Below are positions 7,973 to 15,906 of a stretch of 34,544 bases of DNA, one piece after another. How positions within the stretch are numbered: position 1 is the stretch's first letter; the number at the start of each line of letters is the position of its first letter. Origin of the DNA: Candidatus Poribacteria bacterium (GTDB lineage Bacteria > Poribacteria > WGA-4E > WGA-3G). A model generated the notes under the pieces. That model was not told the origin of the DNA, ran no database searches, and saw only the letters and a program-made list of their open reading frames with translations. Location of the stretch: NCBI GenBank assembly GCA_022827885.1, contig JAJEIP010000056.1, positions 1 to 34,544 of the forward strand, in the 5' to 3' direction. A program made the translations under genes and the position numbers.

Positions 7973-8611
7973 ATGATTTATCGATCCATTGCGTTATTTT
8001 CAGTGTTCTGCTTGGTTTCCGTTATTTTCACAGGGTGCGCCGCACTCTTCTCAGAACAGGAGTGGAGCGAAAATTATGCCCTCATGGAAGGCGTATCGGC
8101 GACAAGTCCACAGATGATTGATGGCAAATTGAACACGATCGGGGAAACCACCTTCCCCGCAGGATCACAGGGATTCATTGGTGCGAATCCTGCTTCACAG
8201 GTCATAATTACCTTGCCGGAAAAAAAGACGATCCGTCGGATTGTCGTGCATTCGGACAATTTAAGTGAGTTTGATATTTACGCCGATAAAGGCAGCATCG
8301 CCGTTGATGCGGATTGGCAGTTAATTAAGGACGTCCGGAGCGTCAAACAGAATCCGATTAAGATCGCGCTGCTGATTCCGTTTCCGACAGATCGTATTCG
8401 GTTACGCGTTTTAGGCACGAAAGATGACGCCCTCTTGAGCCGACAGGAACGGGCACGTTCTGGTGGTAGAGGCTGGAATATCGGAAGTCGGCGCGCTGTC
8501 GGAAAAATTCGAGAGATTGAACTTTACGGTTATAAAACCGCTGAACAGGTTGAAGAGGAACAGGCTACCGATAAGCGTGAAAAAGAACTTGATGAATTGC
8601 TCGATTTGTAG
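7973..8611 (+). CDS. Predicted lipoprotein with discoidin-like domain
   Basis: A 212-aa protein. The start at 7973 is chosen over the upstream in-frame ATG at 7943 because AAGGAG sits 7 nt before it and it yields a clean lipoprotein signal: MIYRSIALFSVFCLVSVIFTGC with C22 as the lipidation site. The mature part has a pattern like F5/8-type C (discoidin/galactose-binding) domains: IGETTFPAG, then QVIITLPEKKTIRRIVVHSDN, FDIYA, and RIRLRVLGTKDD. A charged Glu/Lys-rich tail follows. Predicted location is the periplasm or outer membrane; the ligand is unknown. The next gene is a similar lipoprotein, so they are probably divergent duplicates. Confidence 0.75.
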   Translation: MIYRSIALFSVFCLVSVIFTGCAALFSEQEWSENYALMEGVSATSPQMIDGKLNTIGETTFPAGSQGFIGANPASQVIITLPEKKTIRRIVVHSDNLSEFDIYADKGSIAVDADWQLIKDVRSVKQNPIKIALLIPFPTDRIRLRVLGTKDDALLSRQERARSGGRGWNIGSRRAVGKIREIELYGYKTAEQVEEEQATDKREKELDELLDL

Positions 8612-8676
8612 TAACATAAGATAGGACAACAAGGTGGTTGTTTCTACAATACCGCCTCAATTTCATACGATAGGAA

Positions 8677-8692
8677 ACGGCATCTGTGCCGT
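8677..8692. repeat. Short intergenic palindrome
   Basis: ACGGCA and TGCCGT form a perfect 6-bp stem with loop TCTG, in the 104-bp gap between the two lipoprotein genes. It has no T-tract and precedes a strong Shine-Dalgarno (AAGGAGGT at about 8703-8710). It resembles the other small intergenic palindromes of this window in style. Confidence 0.45.
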
Positions 8693-8715
8693 TCTGGGCA
8701 ACAAGGAGGTAATAC

Positions 8716-9306
8716 ATGCGTTTTGGATTATTGATACTAACCCTCTGCGTGGTGGTTGGGATGTCGGGCTGTATTCTCGCGTCGAATCCAGCTCTTAATT
8801 TGAGCAAGAACATCGCACTTGATGCGACGAGCGAGGATACAAAGTACCATGACGACAATATCTACTCGATAGGAGAGACAGGTCCGATTCTCGAAGACGG
8901 CAAGGATGAGGCGTCCCAAATGGAGTCGGATAAATACACGGAGGCTGTTTTGAGATGGCGGCAACCCCAGACGATTCAGCAGGTCGTGGTGAAAGCCGAA
9001 CCGGGGCAACTTGAGTTCTTCGCCGTTCAATACATGAATGATGAGGAAGAATGGATTACGGTAAAAGAGGTCCGCGACAATATGCGTCCGGTGTACAGGT
9101 TCACTTTGAAGGATCCGATTGTGACGACGAAGTTTCGGCTCAAAGTGCCGCGCCGTTGGGACTCGCGCCGCGTCGGGGGGGCGAAACGCTCAACCCGTGG
9201 TGAAACTGGAGCACCCACTGCGCAAGAATATAAAAAGATTCAGGAAATTGAAATCTATTACGTGCTCCCACCGGATCCGATGGAAGCTGGCACAGCAGAA
9301 CAGTAA
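8716..9306 (+). CDS. Predicted lipoprotein with discoidin-like domain
   Basis: A 196-aa protein with a near-perfect ribosome-binding site (AAGGAGGT) 5 nt before its ATG. The signal MRFGLLILTLCVVVGMSGC predicts lipidation at C19. The mature domain starts with ALNLSKNIALDATS and contains IYSIGETGPILEDGKDE, LRWRQPQTIQQVVVKAE, FFAVQYMNDEEEWITVKEV and TTKFRLKVPR, which is a discoidin-like beta-sandwich pattern. It parallels the preceding lipoprotein in order of elements (IGET, IQQVVV/IRRIVV, FRLKV/IRLRV), suggesting an old tandem duplication. A binding role at the cell envelope is plausible; no catalytic motif is seen. Confidence 0.75.
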   Translation: MRFGLLILTLCVVVGMSGCILASNPALNLSKNIALDATSEDTKYHDDNIYSIGETGPILEDGKDEASQMESDKYTEAVLRWRQPQTIQQVVVKAEPGQLEFFAVQYMNDEEEWITVKEVRDNMRPVYRFTLKDPIVTTKFRLKVPRRWDSRRVGGAKRSTRGETGAPTAQEYKKIQEIEIYYVLPPDPMEAGTAEQ

Positions 9307-9326
9307 TACCTTTTTCAGGGTTATTG

Positions 9327-9378
9327 GTTATCAGTTAAAGAGGGTTGGGTTCAATCAGACCCTCTCTTAACTGACAAC
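9327..9378. repeat. Long hairpin element upstream of dprA
   Basis: Arms at 9327-9345 and 9359-9378 pair over 18 of 19 positions with one bulge, around a 13-nt loop. The left arm reads GTTATCAGTTAAAGAGGGT. The right arm runs into CTGACAACTGATGACTGACA and an A-rich run to the dprA ATG. It is too long for an ordinary terminator and looks like a dispersed miniature repeat. A partial copy lies before xdhC (19747-19763). Confidence 0.65.
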
Positions 9379-9400
9379 TGATGACTGACAACTATTAAAA

Positions 9401-10588
9401 ATGCTGTCTAACGAGACAATCAGTCTAATTCATTTAAATCTAATTCAAGGTGTAGGTCTCAAAACCGTTCAATGCTTACGGGACGTTTTTGGTAGCACAG
9501 AGCGGGCCCTTCGGGCAGCACCGGACGAAATCAGAAAAATAGAGCAGCTGTCGCCAGCAATCCGTGACCTCTTAATTCACAAGCCCGTTTTGTATCCAAT
9601 AGAACGTGAACTTGAATTGATACATACATACGGTTGTCAGGTTGTAACACTCTATGATGCCGCATATCCACCCCACTTGAAACAGATTGACACGCCGCCG
9701 TTTGTGTTGTATGTAAGGGGGGAACTGGTCCCAGAAGACGCGATAAGCGTCTCCGTCGTCGGTTCCCGAAACGCCAAGGATTACGGGCGAAAGGTGAGTT
9801 ACCGCTTGAGCTACCAGATCGCGCAGCGCGGTTTAACAGTGGTAAGCGGTTTCGCAAAGGGGATTGATACCGCAGCCCATCGCGGCGCACTTGAAGCCGG
9901 CGGTAGGACAATCGCAGTGATGGGAAATGGATTAAGTCTTATCTATCCTGCAGCGAACAGGGACCTCGCTGAGAAAATTGAAACATCGGGGGCGTTAGTT
10001 TCCGAATTCCCGATGGCAGCCAGACCGAAGCCGAGAAACTTCCCACGTCGGAACCGTATCATTAGTGGATTGACGCTTGGAACTGTTGTGGTGGAGGCAT
10101 CAAACCGTAGTGGCGCATTGATTACTGCCCGTCTCGCCGCTGAGCAAAATAGAGAGGTGTTCGCCGTCCCAGGTGAGATTTTTTCTCAACTCTCAGCGGG
10201 TACCCACAAGTTAATTAATGAGGGTGCGAAACTCATTAACACTGTAGACGATCTGCTCAACGAGTTACCCCCTTATGTATTAAGCCAAATTCAGCCCCAC
10301 ACATCACCATCACCGGTGCCAGATATGGCGGCAGTGCCTACACACGCATCCTCTGCTGGGCAGAATGATACGGAACCTATCCCTGAAACACCGCCACCTC
10401 CACCTGATTTAACACCTGATGAGAAAACGATTTTTGAGGCTATCGAAGTGCCGTCCTCACATATTGATACCATTGTTCGGACGACCCAACTCCCGATCAG
10501 TCAGGTGTCAAGTGTGCTTCTAATGTTGGAACTCAAGGGCATCGTTCAACAGTTGCCGGGCAAACAATTTACGAAGACTAATCAATAA
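9401..10588 (+). CDS. dprA: DNA-processing protein DprA (Smf)
   Basis: A 395-aa protein that binds incoming single-stranded DNA and loads RecA during transformation. An N-terminal helix-hairpin-helix-like region (about 1-80) leads into the Rossmann-like core, with SVVGSRNAKDYG, VSGFAKGIDTAAHRGALEAGG, NFPRRNRIISGL and the SGALITARLAAEQNREVFAVPG block. A proline-rich linker (about 305-335) joins a C-terminal winged-helix domain of about 60 residues. Length and layout agree with full-length DprA. It starts just after a large hairpin element and is on the same strand as tsaD. Confidence 0.96.
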   Translation: MLSNETISLIHLNLIQGVGLKTVQCLRDVFGSTERALRAAPDEIRKIEQLSPAIRDLLIHKPVLYPIERELELIHTYGCQVVTLYDAAYPPHLKQIDTPPFVLYVRGELVPEDAISVSVVGSRNAKDYGRKVSYRLSYQIAQRGLTVVSGFAKGIDTAAHRGALEAGGRTIAVMGNGLSLIYPAANRDLAEKIETSGALVSEFPMAARPKPRNFPRRNRIISGLTLGTVVVEASNRSGALITARLAAEQNREVFAVPGEIFSQLSAGTHKLINEGAKLINTVDDLLNELPPYVLSQIQPHTSPSPVPDMAAVPTHASSAGQNDTEPIPETPPPPPDLTPDEKTIFEAIEVPSSHIDTIVRTTQLPISQVSSVLLMLELKGIVQQLPGKQFTKTNQ

Positions 10589-10741
10589 CTTATTTCACGA
10601 TGGAAATCAACTTTCCGCCCGTTTGCAGTTAAACCAGGAATCTTAAAGAAAAACACTTTTCATAACCGTGGGCAGTTGGAATTAACCAAAAACCCGTTCG
10701 TAATGGAATAGTGAACGGCCCAAGAGCCCATAATTAAAAAA

Positions 10742-11791
10742 ATGAAAATACTCGGTATAGATACCTCATGTGATGAAACCGCTGCTGCAGTTGTTGCTGA
10801 TGGTAGAGACGTGCTTTCCAACGTCGTTGCTTCACAGATTGAAGTCCACCAAGAATACGGGGGCGTTGTCCCGGAACTCGCATCGCGTAAACATATTGAA
10901 GCGATAAACTACATCGTGAGTCGGTCGTTGACAGAGGCGGATGTCACATTTAAGGACTTGGAAGCGATAGCCGTAACGAATCGTCCCGGCTTAATCGGAG
11001 CATTGCTCGTTGGAGTTGCCGCGGCGAAAAGTCTTGCCTATTGCCACAATCTGCCCCTACTCGGCATCAATCACGTTGAGGGACATATCTATGCGAATTT
11101 TATGGTACATGATGCTCTGACATTCCCGCATATCTGCCTCACGGTTTCTGGTGGGCATACGTTGCTCGTTGAAGTTCACGAAGGCTGGCAGTATAAGGTG
11201 TTGGGAGGGACGCAAGACGATGCCGCCGGTGAAGTCTACGATAAAGTCGCGAAGTATCTCGGACTGGGTTTCCCCGGCGGAAAAATAATTGATGACCTCG
11301 CACAGAAAGGAGACCCCGCAGCGATAAAATTTCCGAGACCGATGCGGAATACGGACGATTATCAATTCAGTTTTAGCGGTATCAAGACCTCGGTGCGCTA
11401 TTTTGTGGAGAAGGCACGACGCGCAGGTCTACTTGTGGATAGTGGACAAGCGGATGTAAAACCGACGAACCCTGATATGGTAACGATTGAAGATATTGCT
11501 GCCAGTTTCCAAGCCGCTGTCGTGGATGTGCTTGTTTACAAGTCGATTCGCGCCGCGAAAGCCACTGGTGCCAAGGCGATAACCTTGACAGGGGGCGTTG
11601 CCGCAAATAGCCAGCTGCGTGCTTCACTCAAGATCGCTGCTACGGAGATTGGGGCGGAAGTCTACTATCCGCCGATGAACCTGTGTACGGATAACGGCGC
11701 AATGATCGCGGGAATCGCTTACCAGAAATATCAGCAAGGACTCCGAGATGCGCTCTCTCTGAATGCGACGCCGAACGGATCCCTTGTCTGA
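10742..11791 (+). CDS. tsaD: tRNA N6-adenosine threonylcarbamoyltransferase
   Basis: TsaD (formerly Gcp/YgjD), 349 aa, transfers threonylcarbamoyl to A37 of ANN-decoding tRNAs. Key features: GIDTSCDETAAAVV at the N-terminus, the iron/zinc-binding HVEGH motif (H111, H115), VSGGHTLLV, the GGTQDDAAGEVYDKVAKYLGL segment and the C-terminal NGAMIAG block. The ASKH fold and length are standard. tsaC, which makes the threonylcarbamoyl-AMP donor, follows 80 bp downstream, so two of the core pathway genes are side by side. Confidence 0.97.
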   Translation: MKILGIDTSCDETAAAVVADGRDVLSNVVASQIEVHQEYGGVVPELASRKHIEAINYIVSRSLTEADVTFKDLEAIAVTNRPGLIGALLVGVAAAKSLAYCHNLPLLGINHVEGHIYANFMVHDALTFPHICLTVSGGHTLLVEVHEGWQYKVLGGTQDDAAGEVYDKVAKYLGLGFPGGKIIDDLAQKGDPAAIKFPRPMRNTDDYQFSFSGIKTSVRYFVEKARRAGLLVDSGQADVKPTNPDMVTIEDIAASFQAAVVDVLVYKSIRAAKATGAKAITLTGGVAANSQLRASLKIAATEIGAEVYYPPMNLCTDNGAMIAGIAYQKYQQGLRDALSLNATPNGSLV

Positions 11792-11828
11792 TCCGCCACG
11801 AGACGTAAACCCGTAATGAAATTAGGTT

Positions 11829-11847
11829 CTCCTTTGGAGGGGTTTTT
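11829..11847 (+). terminator. Weak candidate terminator after tsaD
   Basis: CTCC-TTT-GGAG forms a short stem, followed by GGGTTTTT. It lies between the tsaD stop and the tsaC start. The stem is only 4 bp, so termination would be partial at best. Confidence 0.25.
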
Positions 11848-11871
11848 GCTTGGGGGTTTCTTCAGTTCTAT

Positions 11872-12516
11872 ATGAAAAGACATCAACCTACAAATCACCT
11901 GACCGAACCGCAAGGAAAAATTAAAAAGGCCGTCCAATGTCTAAAGTCGGGGGGTATTGTCGCTATCCCGACCGATACAGTCTATGGATTAGGTGCCGAC
12001 CCGTTTAATCCAAGTGCTGTCCAGAAACTCTATACAGTCAAAGGGCGGCCCGATGGGAATCCGATTCCGCTTGTTCTCAGTTCCGTTTCGGATATCCACC
12101 GCTTCTCTCGAAACCTGCCCGATTTCTTCTTCCACCTCACAGATCGGTTTTGGCCCGGCGGTTTGACGATTGTGATTGAAAGCAAAGGGCTGCTGCCCGT
12201 ATTAACGGCTGGCGGGAAGACTGTCGGGGTCCGAATTCCAGACAACCCGCTGCTTCTGGAAATCCTTCAAGCGTTTGGTGGACCGATGGCAATAACAAGC
12301 GCGAATCTCTCTGGAGAACCGCCAGCCACCGCTGTCGAAGAAATTGGTAAAGAACTCGGTTCACGAATTGATATGATTGTCGATGGCGGGCGGACACCGG
12401 GCCCCATCCCCTCTACAGTTTATGATATTTCCGTCTCGCCGCCACTCGTTCGACGACCCGGCGTGATTTCAGAAGAAACACTCGCCAAGGAGTTCGCGTG
12501 CTACAACAAGCGTTAA
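11872..12516 (+). CDS. tsaC: Threonylcarbamoyl-AMP synthase (YrdC/Sua5 family)
   Basis: A 214-aa YrdC-domain protein that makes threonylcarbamoyl-AMP from ATP, threonine and bicarbonate for t6A. Diagnostic blocks are SGGIVAIPTDTVYGLGADP, KGRPDGNPIPLVL, WPGGLTIVIES, VGVRIPDNPLLLEIL, GGPMAITSANLSG and STVYDIS. Length indicates the short TsaC-type form without the extra Sua5 domain. The start at 11872 has no clear ribosome-binding site. The N-terminal TEPQGKIKK is encoded by a copy of the dispersed motif found just upstream of other genes, and the only ATG nearer the core (11938) is out of frame. The next gene overlaps by 19 nt. Confidence 0.93.
   Translation: MKRHQPTNHLTEPQGKIKKAVQCLKSGGIVAIPTDTVYGLGADPFNPSAVQKLYTVKGRPDGNPIPLVLSSVSDIHRFSRNLPDFFFHLTDRFWPGGLTIVIESKGLLPVLTAGGKTVGVRIPDNPLLLEILQAFGGPMAITSANLSGEPPATAVEEIGKELGSRIDMIVDGGRTPGPIPSTVYDISVSPPLVRRPGVISEETLAKEFACYNKR
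11902..11927 (+). repeat. Start-proximal dispersed motif, copy 3 (inside tsaC 5' end)
   Basis: ACCGAACCGCAAGGAAAAAT followed by TAAAAA, one mismatch from the radA-leader copy over its first 24 nt. Here it is read in frame as part of TsaC instead of lying in the leader. Confidence 0.7.
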
Positions 12517-13082
12517 AGCAACTGCTTCAATTCTTAGCCACTCCCACGGGACAGTGGGTGCTCCTCGGCTGCGTCAGTTTTATAGCGTTAGCAATCGTCT
12601 ATAACAGGAAAAAACAGATTCCGGGGTTGACGGTAGCGGTTATCCCGGAGGATACGTGGTTTATCAACCGTGATGACAACCATCGCCTCGCCATTGTTGT
12701 CTCTTTGCACCTGATTAACAAATCAAGCGCGCCTATCCGGATTCGCAGATGTAAACTGAGTGGATATTCACCCAAACCCCCGCCTGAAAAGTTGTTCTTA
12801 CAGGGGCATGATACGAGTGTTGAGCTGGCGTATCCAAAACACGACCTCTTTGTTGACGTAGACGCGCATCCTTCAGAACATACTTCAGAGTACGTTCTGA
12901 ACCCTTACACCGAGCAGCGTCTGTGGGTTTTTTATCACTCCGGCATTGTTACAATGACAAATATGCTTCGGGCCCCGATTGTACTCAGAGATGTGAATCG
13001 GAAACGCAAGTCTATCCAGATAGCGGTGCCTCGCAATATGGAGCAGATTCAACTCTATCGCGAGGCAGCAATGCGATGGTAA
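12498..13082 (+). CDS. Uncharacterised single-pass membrane protein
   Basis: A 194-aa protein starting at GTG 12498, supported by AAGGAG 5 nt upstream. It overlaps the tsaC end by 19 nt, so translation is probably coupled. Residues about 17-36 form one membrane helix (WVLLGCVSFIALAIVY), followed by a soluble domain of probable beta strands: LTVAVIPEDTWF, RLAIVVSLHLINKSSAPIRIRRCKL, EQRLWVFYHSGIV, PIVLRDVNRKRKSIQIAVP. No family recognised. The stop abuts the convergent stop of the next gene with no spacer. Real gene very likely; function unknown. Confidence 0.7.
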   Translation: MLQQALKQLLQFLATPTGQWVLLGCVSFIALAIVYNRKKQIPGLTVAVIPEDTWFINRDDNHRLAIVVSLHLINKSSAPIRIRRCKLSGYSPKPPPEKLFLQGHDTSVELAYPKHDLFVDVDAHPSEHTSEYVLNPYTEQRLWVFYHSGIVTMTNMLRAPIVLRDVNRKRKSIQIAVPRNMEQIQLYREAAMRW

Positions 13083-14126
13083 TTAATCGAGTTCGGACAG
13101 TTTAACGGTTCTGCCGCCTGCTTCTGCCGACATGTCGGAGGCGAAGACAACGCGGTGTGTTTCATAAGCCGTATCAAAATCGGTCAATGGCATCGGTTCA
13201 TTGCGTCTGATGCTATCTATGAACGCTTGGAATTGCGGCTCGTATGGATGATCGCTGACATCGCCAGAATCAATGAGCGAGGTCTCAAGTGTACTCCATC
13301 TGCTCTTATCCATACCGTGAAGTTTCGCGGAATAGATACGGTTGTCGAGAAGACTGCCCTCACTTCCAACGAGGTGGATATGGAAGTAGTAAGGCTGTAA
13401 GCAATCGACACAGGAGGTGACTTTCCCGATTTTTCCGCCACCTTCAAACTTAAGGAGGCTGACGCTCGTCGTTTTGTATTCGTAGGGTTGAAAAGCCGCA
13501 CCTGTGGATTGCGTGTGGTAACTCGTTACTTCTTCAACGTTTCCATCCATGAAAAAGAGGAGGGCATCGAGCGCATGACATCCAGCGGTGAGCAGCGTAC
13601 TACCGCCAAAGTCTTTTTTGATGTTCCATTCGTATTGTCCGTACCAGGGTCCAATGCCGTGGTAGTAATCGACTTCGGCATAGTGGAGTTCCCCGAGCAA
13701 TCCGTTGTTGATGACGGAGCGAATCATTGTAAAATGTGCACTGTATCGACACTCGAAACAGACACAGACGTTGACACCTGTGCTTTTGACAGCATCACGG
13801 ATAGCTTTCGCATCTGCGTGTGTAAGGCAGATCGGTTTTTCTATGATGAGATGTTTTCCCGCTTCGGCAGCAGCGATGGCTTGTTCGGCATGAAAGGGAT
13901 GTGGCGTGCAGATATCGATGATGTGGACATCCGGATCCGCAAGCATTTTTTCAAAATCGGTATAGGCTTTAAGGGGTGTTCCATAAGTTTCTGCCAGTGC
14001 AGATTCATCGTGTTCTCGACGTGAACAGATGGCGGTAACATCCGAACCTGTAACGGCTTTGAAGGCTTCGATATGAGCACCGGCTACCCAACCGAGCCCG
14101 ACAATTCCAACGTTTAAATTATCCAT
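13083..14126 (-). CDS. Gfo/Idh/MocA-family oxidoreductase
   Basis: A 347-aa NAD(P)-dependent dehydrogenase of the glucose-fructose oxidoreductase/inositol dehydrogenase family. The N-terminal Rossmann domain shows [17 protein letters not shown] and the family hallmark EKP (in [15 protein letters not shown]). The C-terminal half has the expected beta-sheet domain with [20 protein letters not shown], carrying the conserved His of the substrate pocket. The start at 14126 is backed by AAGGAG 7 nt upstream. Substrate is unknown; sugar or inositol derivatives are typical. It is monocistronic here and convergent with the preceding gene. Confidence 0.93.
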   Translation of the reverse strand: MDNLNVGIVGLGWVAGAHIEAFKAVTGSDVTAICSRREHDESALAETYGTPLKAYTDFEKMLADPDVHIIDICTPHPFHAEQAIAAAEAGKHLIIEKPICLTHADAKAIRDAVKSTGVNVCVCFECRYSAHFTMIRSVINNGLLGELHYAEVDYYHGIGPWYGQYEWNIKKDFGGSTLLTAGCHALDALLFFMDGNVEEVTSYHTQSTGAAFQPYEYKTTSVSLLKFEGGGKIGKVTSCVDCLQPYYFHIHLVGSEGSLLDNRIYSAKLHGMDKSRWSTLETSLIDSGDVSDHPYEPQFQAFIDSIRRNEPMPLTDFDTAYETHRVVFASDMSAEAGGRTVKLSELD

Positions 14127-14592
14127 TTTACGGCTCCTTTGTGTCCCGCAGGCGATGTCGAGTGTAGCTTCTCAAGCATATGTTAATAGAATCCAAACGC
14201 TCACGGGTAATTGGAAATATTATATCATGAATGGAGATTTTTAAAGTGAAAAATTGCAGATTCATTCAGTTCTTCTATACGGACAATCTCCATATCAAAG
14301 ACCCTTCAATACAACTAACAGAAACTGATGCCGAATGGATGAAAAAATGGGTTGATATAATTTTGAGTTTCTTATATAATTACTATAGTTTGGACAATTG
14401 CTACGCGGTTCATGATCCGTTTTCAAAACATTTCTGATTTTTCTAAAAGTTGTTCACGCAAACCCAACTCACAGAAAAATAGACGTTGATGTACCAAAGC
14501 ACAGCCCCAGCGGGCCGGCTGGTGGAAAAATAAATGTTATAGTCCAGTCTAAGGTCTGAAACCGATAATCACAGGAGGGAATCATTAGCAGA
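14127..14592. other. 466-bp divergent intergenic region (Gfo/Idh and nuoI)
   Basis: An AT-rich region holding the start signals of both flanking genes. An open frame at 14231-14437 (68 codons) has no ribosome-binding site and no recognisable product, so it is not called. A GC-rich palindrome, CCAGC...GCTGG, lies at 14507-14522. AGGAGG at about 14573-14578 precedes nuoI at a longer than usual spacing (14 nt). I see no RNA gene here. Confidence 0.5.
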
Positions 14593-15141
14593 ATGAAAGT
14601 TAACGAAGAAATGTCTTTTTGGGATAGACTCTATATCCCTGCGTTGATTAAGGGGATGTTTACGACCCTGAAACATATCCCAAAGAAAAAGTTGACCTAT
14701 CAGTATCCTGAAGATCCTCGGAGTGTGGATGAACGCAACGATAGGTATCGCGGCATTCACAAACTGACGGTGACAGAAAAAGACGAAATCAAATGCGTAG
14801 CATGTTTCTTGTGCGCGACTGCCTGTCCTGCAGATTGTATCACAATTCAGGCGGCACCAGCCCCGGAAGGTTGGCAAACCAAGGAAGGTTATCCGCGCGA
14901 GAAATACCCGGATGTCTTTGAAATCAATATGCTCCGTTGCATATTTTGTGGGTATTGCATTGAGGCTTGCCCGGAAGATGCTATCCGGATGACAGGATTA
15001 ACGCTCCCTCAATACTTCCGTGAGCGTCAGAAAGAGGGAGAGAGTCTTGGAAGTGCCCGCAGTGACTTCATCTTTGATCGGGACATGCTCGTCGCAAACA
15101 ATGACATCCCGCAGCAAGGGCTGAGTGTTGAGGCGAAGTAG
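14593..15141 (+). CDS. nuoI: NADH-quinone oxidoreductase subunit I-like ferredoxin protein
   Basis: A 182-aa protein with two 4Fe-4S motifs in the CxxCxxCxxxCP spacing: C68, C71, C74, C78 and C116, C119, C122, C126. These carry clusters N6a/N6b in complex I, relaying electrons toward quinone. The N-terminal FWDRLYIPALIKGMFTTLKH helix and PEDPRSVDERNDRYRGIHKL segment are typical of NuoI. No other nuo genes are in the window, so it is either a dispersed complex I subunit or belongs to a separate redox enzyme. The MT-A70 gene follows with no spacer. Confidence 0.88.
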   Translation: MKVNEEMSFWDRLYIPALIKGMFTTLKHIPKKKLTYQYPEDPRSVDERNDRYRGIHKLTVTEKDEIKCVACFLCATACPADCITIQAAPAPEGWQTKEGYPREKYPDVFEINMLRCIFCGYCIEACPEDAIRMTGLTLPQYFRERQKEGESLGSARSDFIFDRDMLVANNDIPQQGLSVEAK

Positions 15142-15714
15142 GTGAACCGATCCGGACAATTGATGGCAGCATACGCTCCGTTCCCCCATAAGAAGTACAG
15201 CATCATATACGCCGATCCGCCGTGGGATTACAAAGGACAACTTCAGCACACGGGAAGTGGAGGTAAGGAGAGTGGTGGCGCAATTCGACACTATCCGACT
15301 GTGCCGGTGTCAGAAATGAAGACATGGGACATTGCCTCAATTAGCGAAGAGAATTGTCTGCTTTTTATGTGGACCTCTTCTCCACATCTCGATCAGGCGA
15401 TTCAGCTCGGCACGGCGTGGGGGTTTCGGTGGGCGACAGTCGCTTTCGTCTGGGATAAGCAACGCTTGAACCCCGGTTTCTACACGATGAGCCAATGTGA
15501 GTTATGCCTTGTTTTCAGACGTGGGAACATCCCACAACCGCGAGGCGCGAGGAATATGAGACAACTCGTGCAGGCTAAACGAACACGTCACTCTGAAAAA
15601 CCGGAGGCAGTGCGTAAACGGATTGAGAAAATGTTTCCCCACCAGTGTAAGATTGAACTATTCGCGCGAAAACAGTATCAAGGCTGGGACGCATGGGGAC
15701 TCGAAATTCACTAA
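15142..15714 (+). CDS. MT-A70-family adenine N6-methyltransferase
   Basis: A 190-aa SAM-dependent methyltransferase. The catalytic motif DPPW is at 25-28 (IIYADPPWDYKG), followed by LFMWTSSPHLDQAIQLGTAWGFRWATVAFVWDK and the C-terminal HSEKPEAVRKRIEKMF and KIELFARKQYQGWDAWG blocks seen in bacterial and phage MT-A70 enzymes. GTG at 15142 directly follows the nuoI stop; ATG at 15163 is an alternative. No restriction endonuclease or specificity gene is nearby, so it is likely a solitary DNA (or RNA) adenine methylase. The link to nuoI may be only transcriptional. Confidence 0.88.
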   Translation: MNRSGQLMAAYAPFPHKKYSIIYADPPWDYKGQLQHTGSGGKESGGAIRHYPTVPVSEMKTWDIASISEENCLLFMWTSSPHLDQAIQLGTAWGFRWATVAFVWDKQRLNPGFYTMSQCELCLVFRRGNIPQPRGARNMRQLVQAKRTRHSEKPEAVRKRIEKMFPHQCKIELFARKQYQGWDAWGLEIH

Positions 15715-15864
15715 TCTCGTTAAAGCCTATTGGACCTTTAGCACATGCGCTGAGCCGATAAGGCGGGAGCAGCAATATTAATTTTTTAGTTATTAACGGA
15801 CCGGGCGTAATGGTTTTGATTAACAGTGAACCGTTGTGTTTTCACTGGTCCTTCACACATTTAT

Positions 15865-15894
15865 TTGCCTAAATTTATTTGAAAGGCGTACAAT
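15865..15894 (+). promoter_or_regulatory. Candidate sigma70-like promoter before the 935-aa gene
   Basis: TTGCCT (15865-15870), 18-nt spacer, TACAAT (15889-15894). The predicted start of transcription would be only about 5-8 nt before the ATG at 15907, giving a nearly leaderless message, consistent with the lack of a Shine-Dalgarno there. Confidence 0.35.
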
Positions 15895-15906
15895 CGAATC
15901 GACCCA

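Noticed and set aside
6420-10687. 13-nt string GTTGGAATTAACC shared in opposite orientations at 6420-6432 and 10675-10687
   Set aside because: A match of this length is expected by chance several times in a window this size.
14231-14437. 68-codon plus-strand open frame in the nuoI upstream region
   Set aside because: AT-rich, no ribosome-binding site, no recognisable motif; probably chance.
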